Both the position numbers and the translations under genes were made by a program. This document shows positions 26,379 to 35,586 of a stretch of DNA of 64,000 nucleotides, one piece after another. Within the stretch, counting starts at the first letter, position 1. Every line of letters starts with the position of its first letter. The notes beneath the pieces are model-generated. The model saw only the letters and a list, made by a program, of their open reading frames with translations. It was not told the DNA's origin and did not search any database. This stretch comes from Lentilactobacillus senioris DSM 24302 = JCM 17472 (GTDB taxonomy: Bacteria > Bacillota > Bacilli > Lactobacillales > Lactobacillaceae): positions 494,753 through 558,752 of the forward strand of contig NZ_AYZR01000008.1 in assembly GCF_001436555.1 (NCBI RefSeq), written 5' to 3'.

Positions 26379-27041
26379 TTAAAATTGATTAGTCATACCC
26401 ATTCTAAACAAAGCAAGCGCCACTATAATTACCGTTATAGCAGCAATAATTCGTTTAGGAGTGCTAACTTTAGCACTCGGAACCCCAAGTACGTATCCTA
26501 ACAAGAAGCCACCAACCAAGCCACCTAAATGACCATAGATATCAATTCCACTGACGAATAAATCAGTTCCGATATTTAGCACCACAAATAAAAGAAAATT
26601 ACGGGCTAAGGCACGAATTGCTTGATTTTCAGAAAAGCTTTCACCTAGCATCATGAAGGCTCCAAAAAGGCCAAAAATAGCCGTACTAGCTCCTGCCGAA
26701 ATGTTTGGGGAAAAAGCAAAACTGGCTAAATTTCCCATAACTCCTGACAGTAAGAACAATAGTAGGTACCGCCAGTGTCCAAAAAAGCGCTCCACCCAAG
26801 GACCAATGAAATAAAGAGTAATAGAGTTCATTAAGATATGGGTAAAGCCGATATGAATAAACATTGGCGTAAATAACCGCCAGTACTCTCCTGCCCTTAT
26901 CAACGGATTATACTTAGCCCCAAATAAAACTAAATTATATGAATCTGTTGTCCCTCCATTAATAGTCATAATGATAAAGACTATAATCATTATTCCTAAC
27001 AGACCGTACGTAACAAATGGTTGATTTTTAATTGTCTTCAA
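26379..27041 (-). CDS. Rhomboid-family intramembrane protease (GluP/YqgP-like)
   Basis: Serine protease that cuts within the membrane. Six or so hydrophobic helices are visible. The catalytic serine is in GASTAIFGLFG (usual GASGA) and the catalytic histidine is in YGHLGGLVGGF. The open frame extends far into the 5-FCL gene, but a strong GGAGGA site stands before TTG at 27041, giving 220 residues. It overlaps the 5-FCL gene by 14 nt. Unlike Bacillus YqgP it has no large N-terminal domain or TPR tail. Confidence 0.88.
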   Translation of the reverse strand: MKTIKNQPFVTYGLLGIMIIVFIIMTINGGTTDSYNLVLFGAKYNPLIRAGEYWRLFTPMFIHIGFTHILMNSITLYFIGPWVERFFGHWRYLLLFLLSGVMGNLASFAFSPNISAGASTAIFGLFGAFMMLGESFSENQAIRALARNFLLFVVLNIGTDLFVSGIDIYGHLGGLVGGFLLGYVLGVPSAKVSTPKRIIAAITVIIVALALFRMGMTNQF

Positions 27042-27603
27042 TAACTGCTCCTCCTGGCGAAGTTGTAAGTACCTGGTCGACCTTAACATCAAAGTCTTCA
27101 ACTGGCCAGATTGGTTGATCAAAATACTGTGGTGGGACAGCCAATGACACGGTATTGCCTTGATAATCTGATAAATAACGATCATAAAACCCAGCTCCAA
27201 AGCCAACCCTAACCCCAGTTTGAGTAAAGGTAAGTCCTGGTACTATCATTAAATCAATTTGAGCTTTAGTTACCACCGTACCAGTCTTAGGTTCTACCAC
27301 ACCAAATTCTGTTTTTTCCAATGTTAATTTATTATCAATTTGATAAAATTCCATTTGTAACTGAGGTAAGGTTTTGGGAATCACTACCTGTTTTCCTAAA
27401 AGTTGAGCCATATTAATAATGGGTAAAGTATCCAATTCACCTGGCATACTCATAGTAGTTGCAATAACATTAGCGGTCTGAAAAACTGGTAGAGATCTTA
27501 ACTGTTGATATAAATTTAAGGTATCAAGAATTGCGTCGGCCGTTTGGAAATAATTAGCTAACTTATCCTCTTGGTTTTTTCTTAATTCTTTTTTATTAAC
27601 CAC
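27028..27603 (-). CDS. 5-formyltetrahydrofolate cyclo-ligase
   Basis: Converts 5-formyl-THF to 5,10-methenyl-THF with ATP. It has 191 residues with the N-terminal KKELRKNQ helix and the signature MIVPGLTFTQTGVRVGFGAGFYDRYL in two adjacent parts (substrate site and phosphate loop). The start appears to be GTG. It lies in the yqgN-yqgP-yqgQ-glcK order of Bacillus. Confidence 0.93.
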   Translation of the reverse strand: MVNKKELRKNQEDKLANYFQTADAILDTLNLYQQLRSLPVFQTANVIATTMSMPGELDTLPIINMAQLLGKQVVIPKTLPQLQMEFYQIDNKLTLEKTEFGVVEPKTGTVVTKAQIDLMIVPGLTFTQTGVRVGFGAGFYDRYLSDYQGNTVSLAVPPQYFDQPIWPVEDFDVKVDQVLTTSPGGAVIEDN

Positions 27604-27623
27604 AATTCATCATCCTTTGTAAT

Positions 27624-27653
27624 AAAAAAAGGTTTGGGTAAAATACCCAAGCC
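27624..27653 (-). terminator. Terminator after rpmG
   Basis: GGCTTGGGTA pairs with TACCCAAACC, followed by seven U on the minus strand (27624-27630). It begins directly after the rpmG stop. Confidence 0.85.
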
Positions 27654-27803
27654 TTATTTTGTTTCGCGATGTAATGTAACTTTGCGTTGACGTGGGCAAT
27701 ATTTATCAAGCTCCAAACGATCAGGGTTGTTACGACGGTTCTTGCTGGATAAATAATTACGTTCGTGGCATTCAGTACATTCTAAAGTAATGTGTACTCG
27801 CAT
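27654..27803 (-). CDS. rpmG: 50S ribosomal protein L33
   Basis: 49 residues, too short for the usual ORF cut-off. It reads [18 protein letters not shown] and ends KVTLHRETK. The first CxxC is present (C9, C12) but in the second site only one cysteine remains (YCPRQRK), so zinc binding is probably lost or weakened. AGG-type ribosome site precedes ATG 27803. Confidence 0.95.
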   Translation of the reverse strand: MRVHITLECTECHERNYLSSKNRRNNPDRLELDKYCPRQRKVTLHRETK

Positions 27804-27922
27804 TGAGTTATACCTCCAAACCTTTAATTAAAGTGAAGCTAATTAGATAGCTCTAACCTAAAATAGTTTATCATTAATTAATTCAAATTACTAGTTAAAA
27901 AGCAATTAAATGTTAAGTATTT

Positions 27923-29977
27923 TTACTTAACAGTAGATGAAGACTGAACATCCTTCCAATAGGCACTGTAAATTTTCTTAGCCAATTCCATGTTATTGCT
28001 TTCTGCATCGGTACCTAAGTTAGGCATTGCTAAAGCAACTACTACTTGAGGATCATCAGAAGGAGCATAAGAAGCTAAACTCAAAGTAACCGTTTCGTTT
28101 CCGTTATAGAAAGTTTGGGCGGTACCAGTTTTTGCTGAAATCCCTGGTTTGATTGAGGCAAGCTTCCCACCGGTCTTATAAGCATTATTTCCGTGGACCA
28201 CTTGATAGAAACCACGCTTAACAAGTGCTTTTTGAGCTTCTGTCATCGGAATCGTATTTAGCACTTTAGGCATAACAGTCGTCTTCACTGCTCCTAACTT
28301 ACCATCGCTGTTGGTTCCCCGAATGGATTTTACTACATGAGGTTGAATTCGATAACCTCCGTTAGCCATCGTGGACATATACTGAGCAACTTGAATCATA
28401 GTATACGCGTCATAGTTACCAAAGGAAAGGTCTAAGGCATTACCAATATGAGACTTGGTACTTGGACCAGCAATCCCTGTAGTTTCACCAGGAATATCAA
28501 TTCCAGTTTTAACCCCTAATCCAAATTGTTCGAAGTAGCCTCTCAGTTTACTAAAAATGTTAGTAGACATATTAAGAGCTCCACCAGAGACGTAATTAAA
28601 GTTAGCTTCCTTCATTGCTAATTGCATCATATACGAGTTAGAAGAAACTTCCAAGGCACCAGCCGCATCAACAGCAATATTTTGGCCCCCGTTTTTGTTA
28701 AACCAAGAAGTTTTCTTTACCCCACCAATGTTAATTGGCATATCGGTTAGAGTACTGTTAGTCGGAGTAATAACACCATCCATCAAGGCACCAGAGACCA
28801 TCGCCCCTTTAACAACGGAACCCATAACGATCGAATTGTTAATAGTTCCTAAAACGTTATTGGTGATCTTAGAAGTGGATGGATCTCTATCTACACCAGC
28901 CATTCCGATGATGGCTCCGTTCTTCGGATTCATAACTACCGCATAAGTACCAGTAGAGTAGCCACCAGCTCCTTCTTCAGCAGATTTAACAGCTGCTTGG
29001 AGATCCTTTTGGAATTTAGCATTAATGGTCAACTGAAGATTATCACCTTTTTGACCACCATACTTTTTAATTTCCCTGGTGATTTCATTATCACTATTTA
29101 GTACCACTTCAGTTTGAGATTTAGTTCCATTCAAAACAGATTGATATTGTTTTTCCAAATAGCTTTGACCAACACTATCATTTCGAGAATAACCTTCAGC
29201 CAATAATTCATTCACTCGGTCGCTAGGTAAACCAGTTTTTTCGTTAGAAACGGTCCCAGCAATATCTTGAATCGACTTTCCATTTGGATAGCTTCTAGTC
29301 CAACTAGTCCCTACGTTTACCCCGGGCATTTCGGCTAAATGTTCACCAACTTCAGCCAATTCTCGTTGTGATACTCCAGAATCTTTAATGTAGGTAGTAG
29401 AAAGTTGATAAGAACTACTCATTTTGGCAAAGATAACTGCTGCATTCTTCATTGCTTTAGTAAAATGAAGTTGTTTACGATTCTTTTGAACATAGTCTAA
29501 AGCCATATCATATTGGGCCGTCGACGTATATTTACTGATGTTAGGAATCTTAGCCATAATGTTTTTTAAGTTAGTATTATCAGCTAGGTAGTAATCTGCT
29601 AACTGACGAGAGGTTAAAGAGCTACGAGATACCTTTACGTATTTAGATAGCGTGTTAGCCGTCTTATAAATATCACTAGATAGTTCATTGACCCCTTTGG
29701 TATAGGTAATGGCTTGGTGAGCTGAATTTCCCACTAATACCTTACCAGTTGAATCATAAATCATTCCCCGTTGAACGTTTCCAGTCATCGTAGAAGTATC
29801 TGATTTGTTAACTTCTGCTTTGAATCGGGCTCCGTACATAACCTGGAGATATGCTAATTGAGCCAGTAAAGCGGCAAATAAAATTCCGACAATTACAAAG
29901 ATGATGTTTAGTCGGAAAGGTAACGTGGATCCTTTTTTATTCTTGTTGCGGTCGTTTTTCTTTTTAAATATTTTCAA
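27923..29977 (-). CDS. Class B penicillin-binding protein (transpeptidase)
   Basis: Monofunctional DD-transpeptidase that cross-links peptidoglycan. It has 684 residues: membrane helix at about 22-47 (IIFVIVGILFAALLAQLA), a dimerization domain, then the transpeptidase domain with SVVK at 387-390, SSN at 445-447 and KTG at 616-618. The type resembles PBP2b/PbpH of cell elongation. The start codon is TTG, since the nearer ATG is followed by a stop. It is divergent from yfhO and stands apart from other wall genes. Confidence 0.93.
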   Translation of the reverse strand: MKIFKKKNDRNKNKKGSTLPFRLNIIFVIVGILFAALLAQLAYLQVMYGARFKAEVNKSDTSTMTGNVQRGMIYDSTGKVLVGNSAHQAITYTKGVNELSSDIYKTANTLSKYVKVSRSSLTSRQLADYYLADNTNLKNIMAKIPNISKYTSTAQYDMALDYVQKNRKQLHFTKAMKNAAVIFAKMSSSYQLSTTYIKDSGVSQRELAEVGEHLAEMPGVNVGTSWTRSYPNGKSIQDIAGTVSNEKTGLPSDRVNELLAEGYSRNDSVGQSYLEKQYQSVLNGTKSQTEVVLNSDNEITREIKKYGGQKGDNLQLTINAKFQKDLQAAVKSAEEGAGGYSTGTYAVVMNPKNGAIIGMAGVDRDPSTSKITNNVLGTINNSIVMGSVVKGAMVSGALMDGVITPTNSTLTDMPINIGGVKKTSWFNKNGGQNIAVDAAGALEVSSNSYMMQLAMKEANFNYVSGGALNMSTNIFSKLRGYFEQFGLGVKTGIDIPGETTGIAGPSTKSHIGNALDLSFGNYDAYTMIQVAQYMSTMANGGYRIQPHVVKSIRGTNSDGKLGAVKTTVMPKVLNTIPMTEAQKALVKRGFYQVVHGNNAYKTGGKLASIKPGISAKTGTAQTFYNGNETVTLSLASYAPSDDPQVVVALAMPNLGTDAESNNMELAKKIYSAYWKDVQSSSTVK

Positions 29978-30105
29978 AGTCTACATTACTCCTTACCATG
30001 GTAAATATTCTATCAAATTTAAGGGTTAAAAACTACCTGCCATAACTAATCTTAAACATATTATGGTAACCTAAAATAATGAACCAAACCAGAAAGGAAG
30101 TTAAT

Positions 30106-32721
30106 ATGAAACTAAAACAGCATCCCTTAATTATTAGTTTTTTACTCCCGGTGATTATCACCACCGTCTACTTTGCATTTAGGGGGATGGCCCCGTTTGG
30201 TCAGTCATCCATTTTAACCGTTGATCTCGGCCAACAATACATCGACTTCTTTGCTTATTTTAAGCATACCTTATTAACTGATCCAAGTGGTTTTTTATAC
30301 TCATTTTCTAAAGGGCTTGGCGGTGACATGCTAGGAACGTGGGCTTATTACTTAATGAGCCCATTGAATCTTATATTGTTATTTTGTTCCACTAGTCAAT
30401 TACCTAGTGGCATATTAATTTTAACCGTACTTAAATACGGGCTATCTGGTCTAACCTTTGCTTATTTATTAAAAACAAACAAATTTAATTCGGCTTTTAT
30501 TCCCATCTTTGCCATTTCTTATTCACTAATGGGATGGGTCATTGCCAACCAATTAAACATTATTTGGTTAGATGCCGTGATTATCTTACCAATAATTTAT
30601 TTAGGCTTACAGCGGTTAATTTTGCAGCGAAAAGTAGGTACTTATATTACTTGGTTGGCTATTATGTTAATCGTCAACTACTATTTTGCTTTTATGATTG
30701 CCATTTTTATGGTTTTAACTAGCTGGTTTTTAAATATTAATTTCAGCACCAGTCGCCGTCAATTCTGGCAAAATCAATGGCGGTGGTTATGGAGCTCACT
30801 AATTGCCGGCGGCATATCTGCAATTATCACTATCCCCACCTTTTATTCGCTACTCACAAGTAAGATTAATTACTCCGAAAACAAACTAAATTTGAAAATT
30901 GAATACCTGCCATTAAAATTTTTTGGTAAGTTCTTTACCGGTTCACTAGATTTCAAACAATTACCTAGTGGGACCCCGAATGTATTTGTTGCTAGTTTAG
31001 TCTTAATTTTATTTGGTTATTTTTACTTCTCTAAGCAGTTTAGTCGGAAACTTAGAATCACTCATGGTGTTATCACCTTAATTCTCTTTATCTCAATGTG
31101 GTTTGAGCCACTAGACTTGTTTTGGCACGCTATGCAGATGCCTGTATGGTACACCTATCGATTTGCCTTTTTATTTTCATTTTGGCTCATCGTAACTGCT
31201 GCTAAAGTTTTCAATACAGTCTTAGTCGAAGGTCTGTCTCTTAGCGCCCTTCGTAAAACTTTGGTGATTAGTACGTTGATTATTGTAATGGTTGGTTTCT
31301 TATTGCCTCACCTAGAATATCTAACTCTGACTAATTATATTTGGGGCATTGTTTACTTTGCACTTACCGCAACTTTAATAATCTTAGTGCAAAAATTTCA
31401 ACTTTGGCAGGTGGACTATCTTCCTGGGCTCCTCTTACTTTTAGTAGGCGCCGAAATGACTTTCAACCTGGTGAATTCATTAAATAACTTGGCTTACCTC
31501 TCAAAGGATGAATACAATGTACCAGCTTCCATTATTCAACAACAAGCCAACCGGTTACCGCAAAAAAGTAACGATTTTTACAGGGTTGCTAGTACTTTTA
31601 TGAGAACTAAAAACGATGCTTTAACTGGAAACTATAATGGGACTTCTGTCTTTAGTTCTACGTTAGAAAGTAATAGTAGTAAATTTTATGGCCATCTTGG
31701 GGATCCCGATGGCGACTCTTTTATTGCGTACACTAACGGAACGACCTTTAGCGATGCTTTATTGGGCGTTAAGTATTATTGGAGCGCTGATGCAGTCAAA
31801 AATCCTATTACCAAAAAAGCAGTCACCTCACCACTAGAAACCCAAACTACTAGACCTGATCTTAATAGCTACCCCGTTATTAATAAAGATAAATATGTTT
31901 CTACCCATAAAAATAATAATGCTTTACCAATAGGGTTCTTGGCGGGATCCAATGATTTTAAATATCAAGCTACTAACTCCCCCATTGCGTTTCAAAATGA
32001 ACTCTTCACTCAGATTACCGGGCAGCGGCAATCCTTAATTGTCCCCACCAAATTGCCCACTTTAAACTATCAAAATCTTTATCCAATTAAGAAGCTAACT
32101 GGCTCAGTGCTAAGAAAACGTCAGCTATTGAACCCAGCATCGTTTAATTTTACACTCCAAGCTAAAAAAGGTCATTCATACTACTTAACCCTAGGTCCAG
32201 ATGTTTCCAGTAAGGAAGTAGCTATTTACGTAAACGGGAAAAAATTAAAACAATATTCTAATTACCGCCATACCGTAATTGCTAACTTAGCCAGCACGGA
32301 TAAGGATAAAGACATCGCAGTATTATTTGTGGTTAAGAAAAATAATGCATGGCTACAAAATGTTAACCTCTATCAATTAAATAACCAACGGTTAACAACG
32401 GCGTTAAAAGATGTTCAAACACGGTCTTTAAAGTTAACACACGTTTCTAATACCAATATTTCCGGTAGGATTACAGTTCATCAAAAGCATCAAGACTTAC
32501 TAACTACCATTCCTTCCTCCACTGGTTGGCATGTTAAAGTTGACAATCACCCTATCGAAAATCAAACCTGGGGCCAAATGTTTCTTAAGATTCCCCTGAC
32601 TAAGGGCCAGCATCAAATTCAAATTACCTATTGGCCTCAAGGATTAACTGCTGGAATTGTTATAACCAGTTTTTCATTATTGTTACTAGGTGGTTTGTTA
32701 ATTCTGAAACGACGTAAATAA
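30106..32721 (+). CDS. YfhO-family polytopic membrane glycosyltransferase
   Basis: 871 residues with about 12 membrane helices in the first 460 residues, an extracellular domain of about 350 residues, and a last helix (AGIVITSFSLLLLGGLLIL) followed by KRRK. YfhO proteins add sugars to teichoic acids outside the membrane, using lipid-linked donors. AAAGGAAG precedes ATG 30106; an earlier ATG at 30079 lacks a site. It stands alone on the plus strand with its own terminator. Confidence 0.88.
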   Translation: MKLKQHPLIISFLLPVIITTVYFAFRGMAPFGQSSILTVDLGQQYIDFFAYFKHTLLTDPSGFLYSFSKGLGGDMLGTWAYYLMSPLNLILLFCSTSQLPSGILILTVLKYGLSGLTFAYLLKTNKFNSAFIPIFAISYSLMGWVIANQLNIIWLDAVIILPIIYLGLQRLILQRKVGTYITWLAIMLIVNYYFAFMIAIFMVLTSWFLNINFSTSRRQFWQNQWRWLWSSLIAGGISAIITIPTFYSLLTSKINYSENKLNLKIEYLPLKFFGKFFTGSLDFKQLPSGTPNVFVASLVLILFGYFYFSKQFSRKLRITHGVITLILFISMWFEPLDLFWHAMQMPVWYTYRFAFLFSFWLIVTAAKVFNTVLVEGLSLSALRKTLVISTLIIVMVGFLLPHLEYLTLTNYIWGIVYFALTATLIILVQKFQLWQVDYLPGLLLLLVGAEMTFNLVNSLNNLAYLSKDEYNVPASIIQQQANRLPQKSNDFYRVASTFMRTKNDALTGNYNGTSVFSSTLESNSSKFYGHLGDPDGDSFIAYTNGTTFSDALLGVKYYWSADAVKNPITKKAVTSPLETQTTRPDLNSYPVINKDKYVSTHKNNNALPIGFLAGSNDFKYQATNSPIAFQNELFTQITGQRQSLIVPTKLPTLNYQNLYPIKKLTGSVLRKRQLLNPASFNFTLQAKKGHSYYLTLGPDVSSKEVAIYVNGKKLKQYSNYRHTVIANLASTDKDKDIAVLFVVKKNNAWLQNVNLYQLNNQRLTTALKDVQTRSLKLTHVSNTNISGRITVHQKHQDLLTTIPSSTGWHVKVDNHPIENQTWGQMFLKIPLTKGQHQIQITYWPQGLTAGIVITSFSLLLLGGLLILKRRK

Positions 32722-32774
32722 AACCAGCCCCCGGAAACTGAAGGCTGGTAAATAATTATATTTTAAAGTAACTA

Positions 32775-32811
32775 AGCTCATTGCAATTATTCATCGCAAT
32801 GAGCTTTTTTA
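32775..32811 (+). terminator. Terminator after yfhO
   Basis: AGCTCATTGC pairs with GCAATGAGCT and is followed by six T. An upstream hairpin (ACCAGCC/GGCTGGT, 32723-32750) lacks a T-run. Confidence 0.85.
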
Positions 32812-32827
32812 TTAATCTTCTTTTTAT

Positions 32828-33136
32828 TTAAAGTTCCCCATTTTCTGTGTAGGTATAAATTAGATTTTCGCCCTTATCAGGGTCAAAATCAATACCGAAA
32901 TCTAAACCTTTAAAGAACCATTCATCCGGCATGGCAACAAAATAATTAATGCCGTCTTTAATAGTGCTAGCATACATTTCTCCTGGATCGTCATCTCTAG
33001 CCATAGCTAAAGAAAAACCATTATGGACTGGTGTTTTACCATACACTTTACCGTAAAATCGAACTCCATTCCCACTAGTTAATCCCATTTCATCTTGAAA
33101 CCACTGACTAGCTGCATCGGACACCGTAATCTTCAT
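32828..33136 (-). CDS. HesB-like (YneR-type) protein without cysteines
   Basis: 102 residues with the HesB/IscA-like fold pattern (VSDAASQWFQDEMGL, NGVRFYGKVYG, GFSLAMARDD). The three cysteines used by A-type iron-sulfur carriers are absent, as in YneR-type proteins, so it should not carry Fe-S clusters. Function unknown. It is a single gene convergent with yfhO. Confidence 0.85.
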   Translation of the reverse strand: MKITVSDAASQWFQDEMGLTSGNGVRFYGKVYGKTPVHNGFSLAMARDDDPGEMYASTIKDGINYFVAMPDEWFFKGLDFGIDFDPDKGENLIYTYTENGEL

Positions 33137-33213
33137 CTAGAACACCTCTTAATTCATTATGAATTCGGTTACATTATATCATTGATAATCTTTTTTCACA
33201 AAGTTTTAATTGT

Positions 33214-33261
33214 AAAAAAATAGCTTACTGGTTTATCAAAAATAAACCGTAAGCTATTTTT
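33214..33261 (-). terminator. Terminator after greA
   Basis: AATAGCTTAC ... GTTTAT pairs with ATAAAC ... GTAAGCTATT, followed on the minus strand by a U-run (33214-33220). Confidence 0.85.
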
Positions 33262-33269
33262 ATTTAATA

Positions 33270-33746
33270 TTATTTAACTTCTGTAATCTTAACGTTCATT
33301 GGTCCAGCAGGAGTTTCAATAACTACTTCTTCATTTACTTTATGGCCAACTAAAGCCTTAGCAATTGGAGATTCATTAGAAATCTTGCCCGCCATCGGAT
33401 CTGCTTCAGCAGCCCCTACAATTTGGTAAGTTTCTGGTTCTTCGTCAGGTAATTCTTGGAAAGTAACCATCTTGCCCAGTGTTACTTCGTCTTTATTACT
33501 TGAATTAGAATCAATGATTTCAGCATATTGAAGCATGTGTTCAATTGTTTGAATTCTACTTTCTAACATACTTTGTTCGTCTTTAGCAGATTCATATTCG
33601 GAATTTTCAGACAAATCACCATAACTACGAGCGATTTTAATTCTTTCAACTACCTTAGGTCGTTGGTTAATTTTTAAATCTTCTAATTCTTCTTCTAATT
33701 TGACGCGCCCTTCAGCGGTCATTGGATATGATTGTTGTTCAGCCAT
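33270..33746 (-). CDS. greA: Transcript cleavage factor GreA
   Basis: Rescues backtracked RNA polymerase by stimulating RNA cleavage. 158 residues: N-terminal coiled coil with the acidic tip [16 protein letters not shown], then the C-terminal FKBP-like domain with [16 protein letters not shown]. It lies directly after udk in the mltG-udk-greA order seen in many Firmicutes. Confidence 0.97.
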   Translation of the reverse strand: MAEQQSYPMTAEGRVKLEEELEDLKINQRPKVVERIKIARSYGDLSENSEYESAKDEQSMLESRIQTIEHMLQYAEIIDSNSSNKDEVTLGKMVTFQELPDEEPETYQIVGAAEADPMAGKISNESPIAKALVGHKVNEEVVIETPAGPMNVKITEVK

Positions 33747-33764
33747 GTTTTTTCCCTCTTTTTA

Positions 33765-34436
33765 TTAAATGGTAGAATCGACGTTATTTTCGACCTGAGT
33801 GTTACCTCGTTTACTTAAAATGGAACGAATTTTAGTAGTCAACAAATCAATCGCTACCTGATTTTGTCCACCTTCTGGAACGATAATATCAGCATACCGT
33901 TTAGAAGGCTCTACAAACTGATGGTACATCGGCTTAACCGTTGACAAGTACTGGGTGATGACACTATCTAATGAACGCCCACGCTCTTTAGTGTCTCGTT
34001 GAATTCGACGAATCAAACGGATATCGTCATCAGTATCAACAAACACTTTAATATCCATTAAATCACGTAATCGTTGATCATCTAAAATTAAAATACCTTC
34101 CAAGATAATTACTTCTCGCGGTTCCTGTCTAACAGTCTCGGAACTTCTAGTAAGCAAATTATAATCGTAAACTGGTTTTTCAATTGCTTGGTAGTTCAAC
34201 AACTGTTGCAATTGCTCAATTAATAAGTCCGTATCAAACGCCAGCGGATGATCATAATTAACGGCTGCCCGTTGTTCCATAGTCATGTCCGCTTGATCGT
34301 TATAATACGAGTCTTGTTGTAAGATCGTCAAGGAGTAATTGGATAATTGATCAAAAATTGTACGGCTGACAGTGGTTTTACCACTACCAGAACCACCGGT
34401 TACCCCAATTACTACTGGTCGTCGTTTTTCCGTCAT
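33765..34436 (-). CDS. udk: Uridine kinase
   Basis: Phosphorylates uridine and cytidine. 223 residues with P-loop [14 protein letters not shown] near 11-24, substrate motif [13 protein letters not shown] and [12 protein letters not shown]. Standard length. It is 20 nt downstream of mltG. Confidence 0.96.
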   Translation of the reverse strand: MTEKRRPVVIGVTGGSGSGKTTVSRTIFDQLSNYSLTILQQDSYYNDQADMTMEQRAAVNYDHPLAFDTDLLIEQLQQLLNYQAIEKPVYDYNLLTRSSETVRQEPREVIILEGILILDDQRLRDLMDIKVFVDTDDDIRLIRRIQRDTKERGRSLDSVITQYLSTVKPMYHQFVEPSKRYADIIVPEGGQNQVAIDLLTTKIRSILSKRGNTQVENNVDSTI

Positions 34437-34456
34437 TTAATATTTCCCTTCTTAGT

Positions 34457-35548
34457 TTATTCCATGTATTTAGCAACGTTTGCTTGGTGTTGTTCATACG
34501 TTTTCGCATAATAAATTTTTTGAGTCTTAGTATTAGCTACGAAGTACAAGTAATCCTTCTTTCGATCCAGAGGATTAAGAACTGCCTTAATAGCACTAAT
34601 AGATGGACTATCAAATGGTCCTGGACCATAACCAGCATTGACATAAAGATTATAAGGAGAATCAACCTTCAAATCTTTGGTTGTCAACGTTTTGCTATTC
34701 TTATGAATTGCGTAAAGAACGGAGATATCTGATTGAATTGGCATTGAAATATCAATTCGGTTCAAGAAAACTCCTGCCATTCTCCGTCGTTCAGTTTGAT
34801 CAGCACCTTCCCGCTCAATCAAAGAAGCTAAAGTTAAAACTTCTTGAACGGTCATTTTGCTCTTCTTAATCTTACTGTAGTAAGGTTTCAAAACAAAATT
34901 AGTTTGGGCAACCATTTGATCAACTAATTCCTGGAGAGAAGTGTTTTTCTTAACTTCATAGGTTGCAGGATATAGATATCCTTCCAACAAGTAACGAACA
35001 TCTTTGGCTTTCAAAGCGGAAGTTAATAATTGTGGGTATCTAGTTGCTAATTTTTTAACAAAAGCTCTGTTATTAACTAATTTCTTAAAATCACTTGCAG
35101 AAAAATCAGTTGTATCTTCGATTTGTTGAGCAATTTGATCTACATTAGCCCCTTCACGAACCAACAGTTTACCAGTACTACTTTGAATAGGTTCGTCACT
35201 GCCACCTTTTTGCAAATCTTTAGCAATCGTTTTTAAACTCATCGAAGGCTTTAATTGATAATAACCAGCCCGAAAATTACTCATATTGCTGGATTTAACA
35301 TAGTAGTCAAAGACCATGCCACTACGAACAATTCCCTTATTTTGTAGGATTGAACCAATTTGTTTATTAGAAGCCCCCAAGGGAATATGGATTTGAGTCA
35401 CAGTATCATCTTTAGGGTTTAATGGCTTTAGTGATTTTTGGAAGTACCGATATCCTAAAAAGCCGACCACTAATGCCAACGCCACTAAGATCCCAATCAC
35501 CCAAATAATTATTTTTTTGCCCATACTGGGCTTTTTTTCACTTCTCAT
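34457..35548 (-). CDS. mltG: Endolytic murein transglycosylase MltG
   Basis: Cuts nascent glycan strands at the membrane. 363 residues: short cytoplasmic N-terminus, membrane helix (IIIWVIGILVALALVVGFLG), LysM-like region, and the YceG domain with catalytic glutamate in LASLIEREG and the conserved YNLYVNAGYGPGPFDSPS loop read in two parts. GGAGG stands 8 nt before ATG. Confidence 0.95.
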   Translation of the reverse strand: MRSEKKPSMGKKIIIWVIGILVALALVVGFLGYRYFQKSLKPLNPKDDTVTQIHIPLGASNKQIGSILQNKGIVRSGMVFDYYVKSSNMSNFRAGYYQLKPSMSLKTIAKDLQKGGSDEPIQSSTGKLLVREGANVDQIAQQIEDTTDFSASDFKKLVNNRAFVKKLATRYPQLLTSALKAKDVRYLLEGYLYPATYEVKKNTSLQELVDQMVAQTNFVLKPYYSKIKKSKMTVQEVLTLASLIEREGADQTERRRMAGVFLNRIDISMPIQSDISVLYAIHKNSKTLTTKDLKVDSPYNLYVNAGYGPGPFDSPSISAIKAVLNPLDRKKDYLYFVANTKTQKIYYAKTYEQHQANVAKYME

Positions 35549-35586
35549 CAGTAGTTCCTCCTTGTGATTGATTATACAACGCGAGC

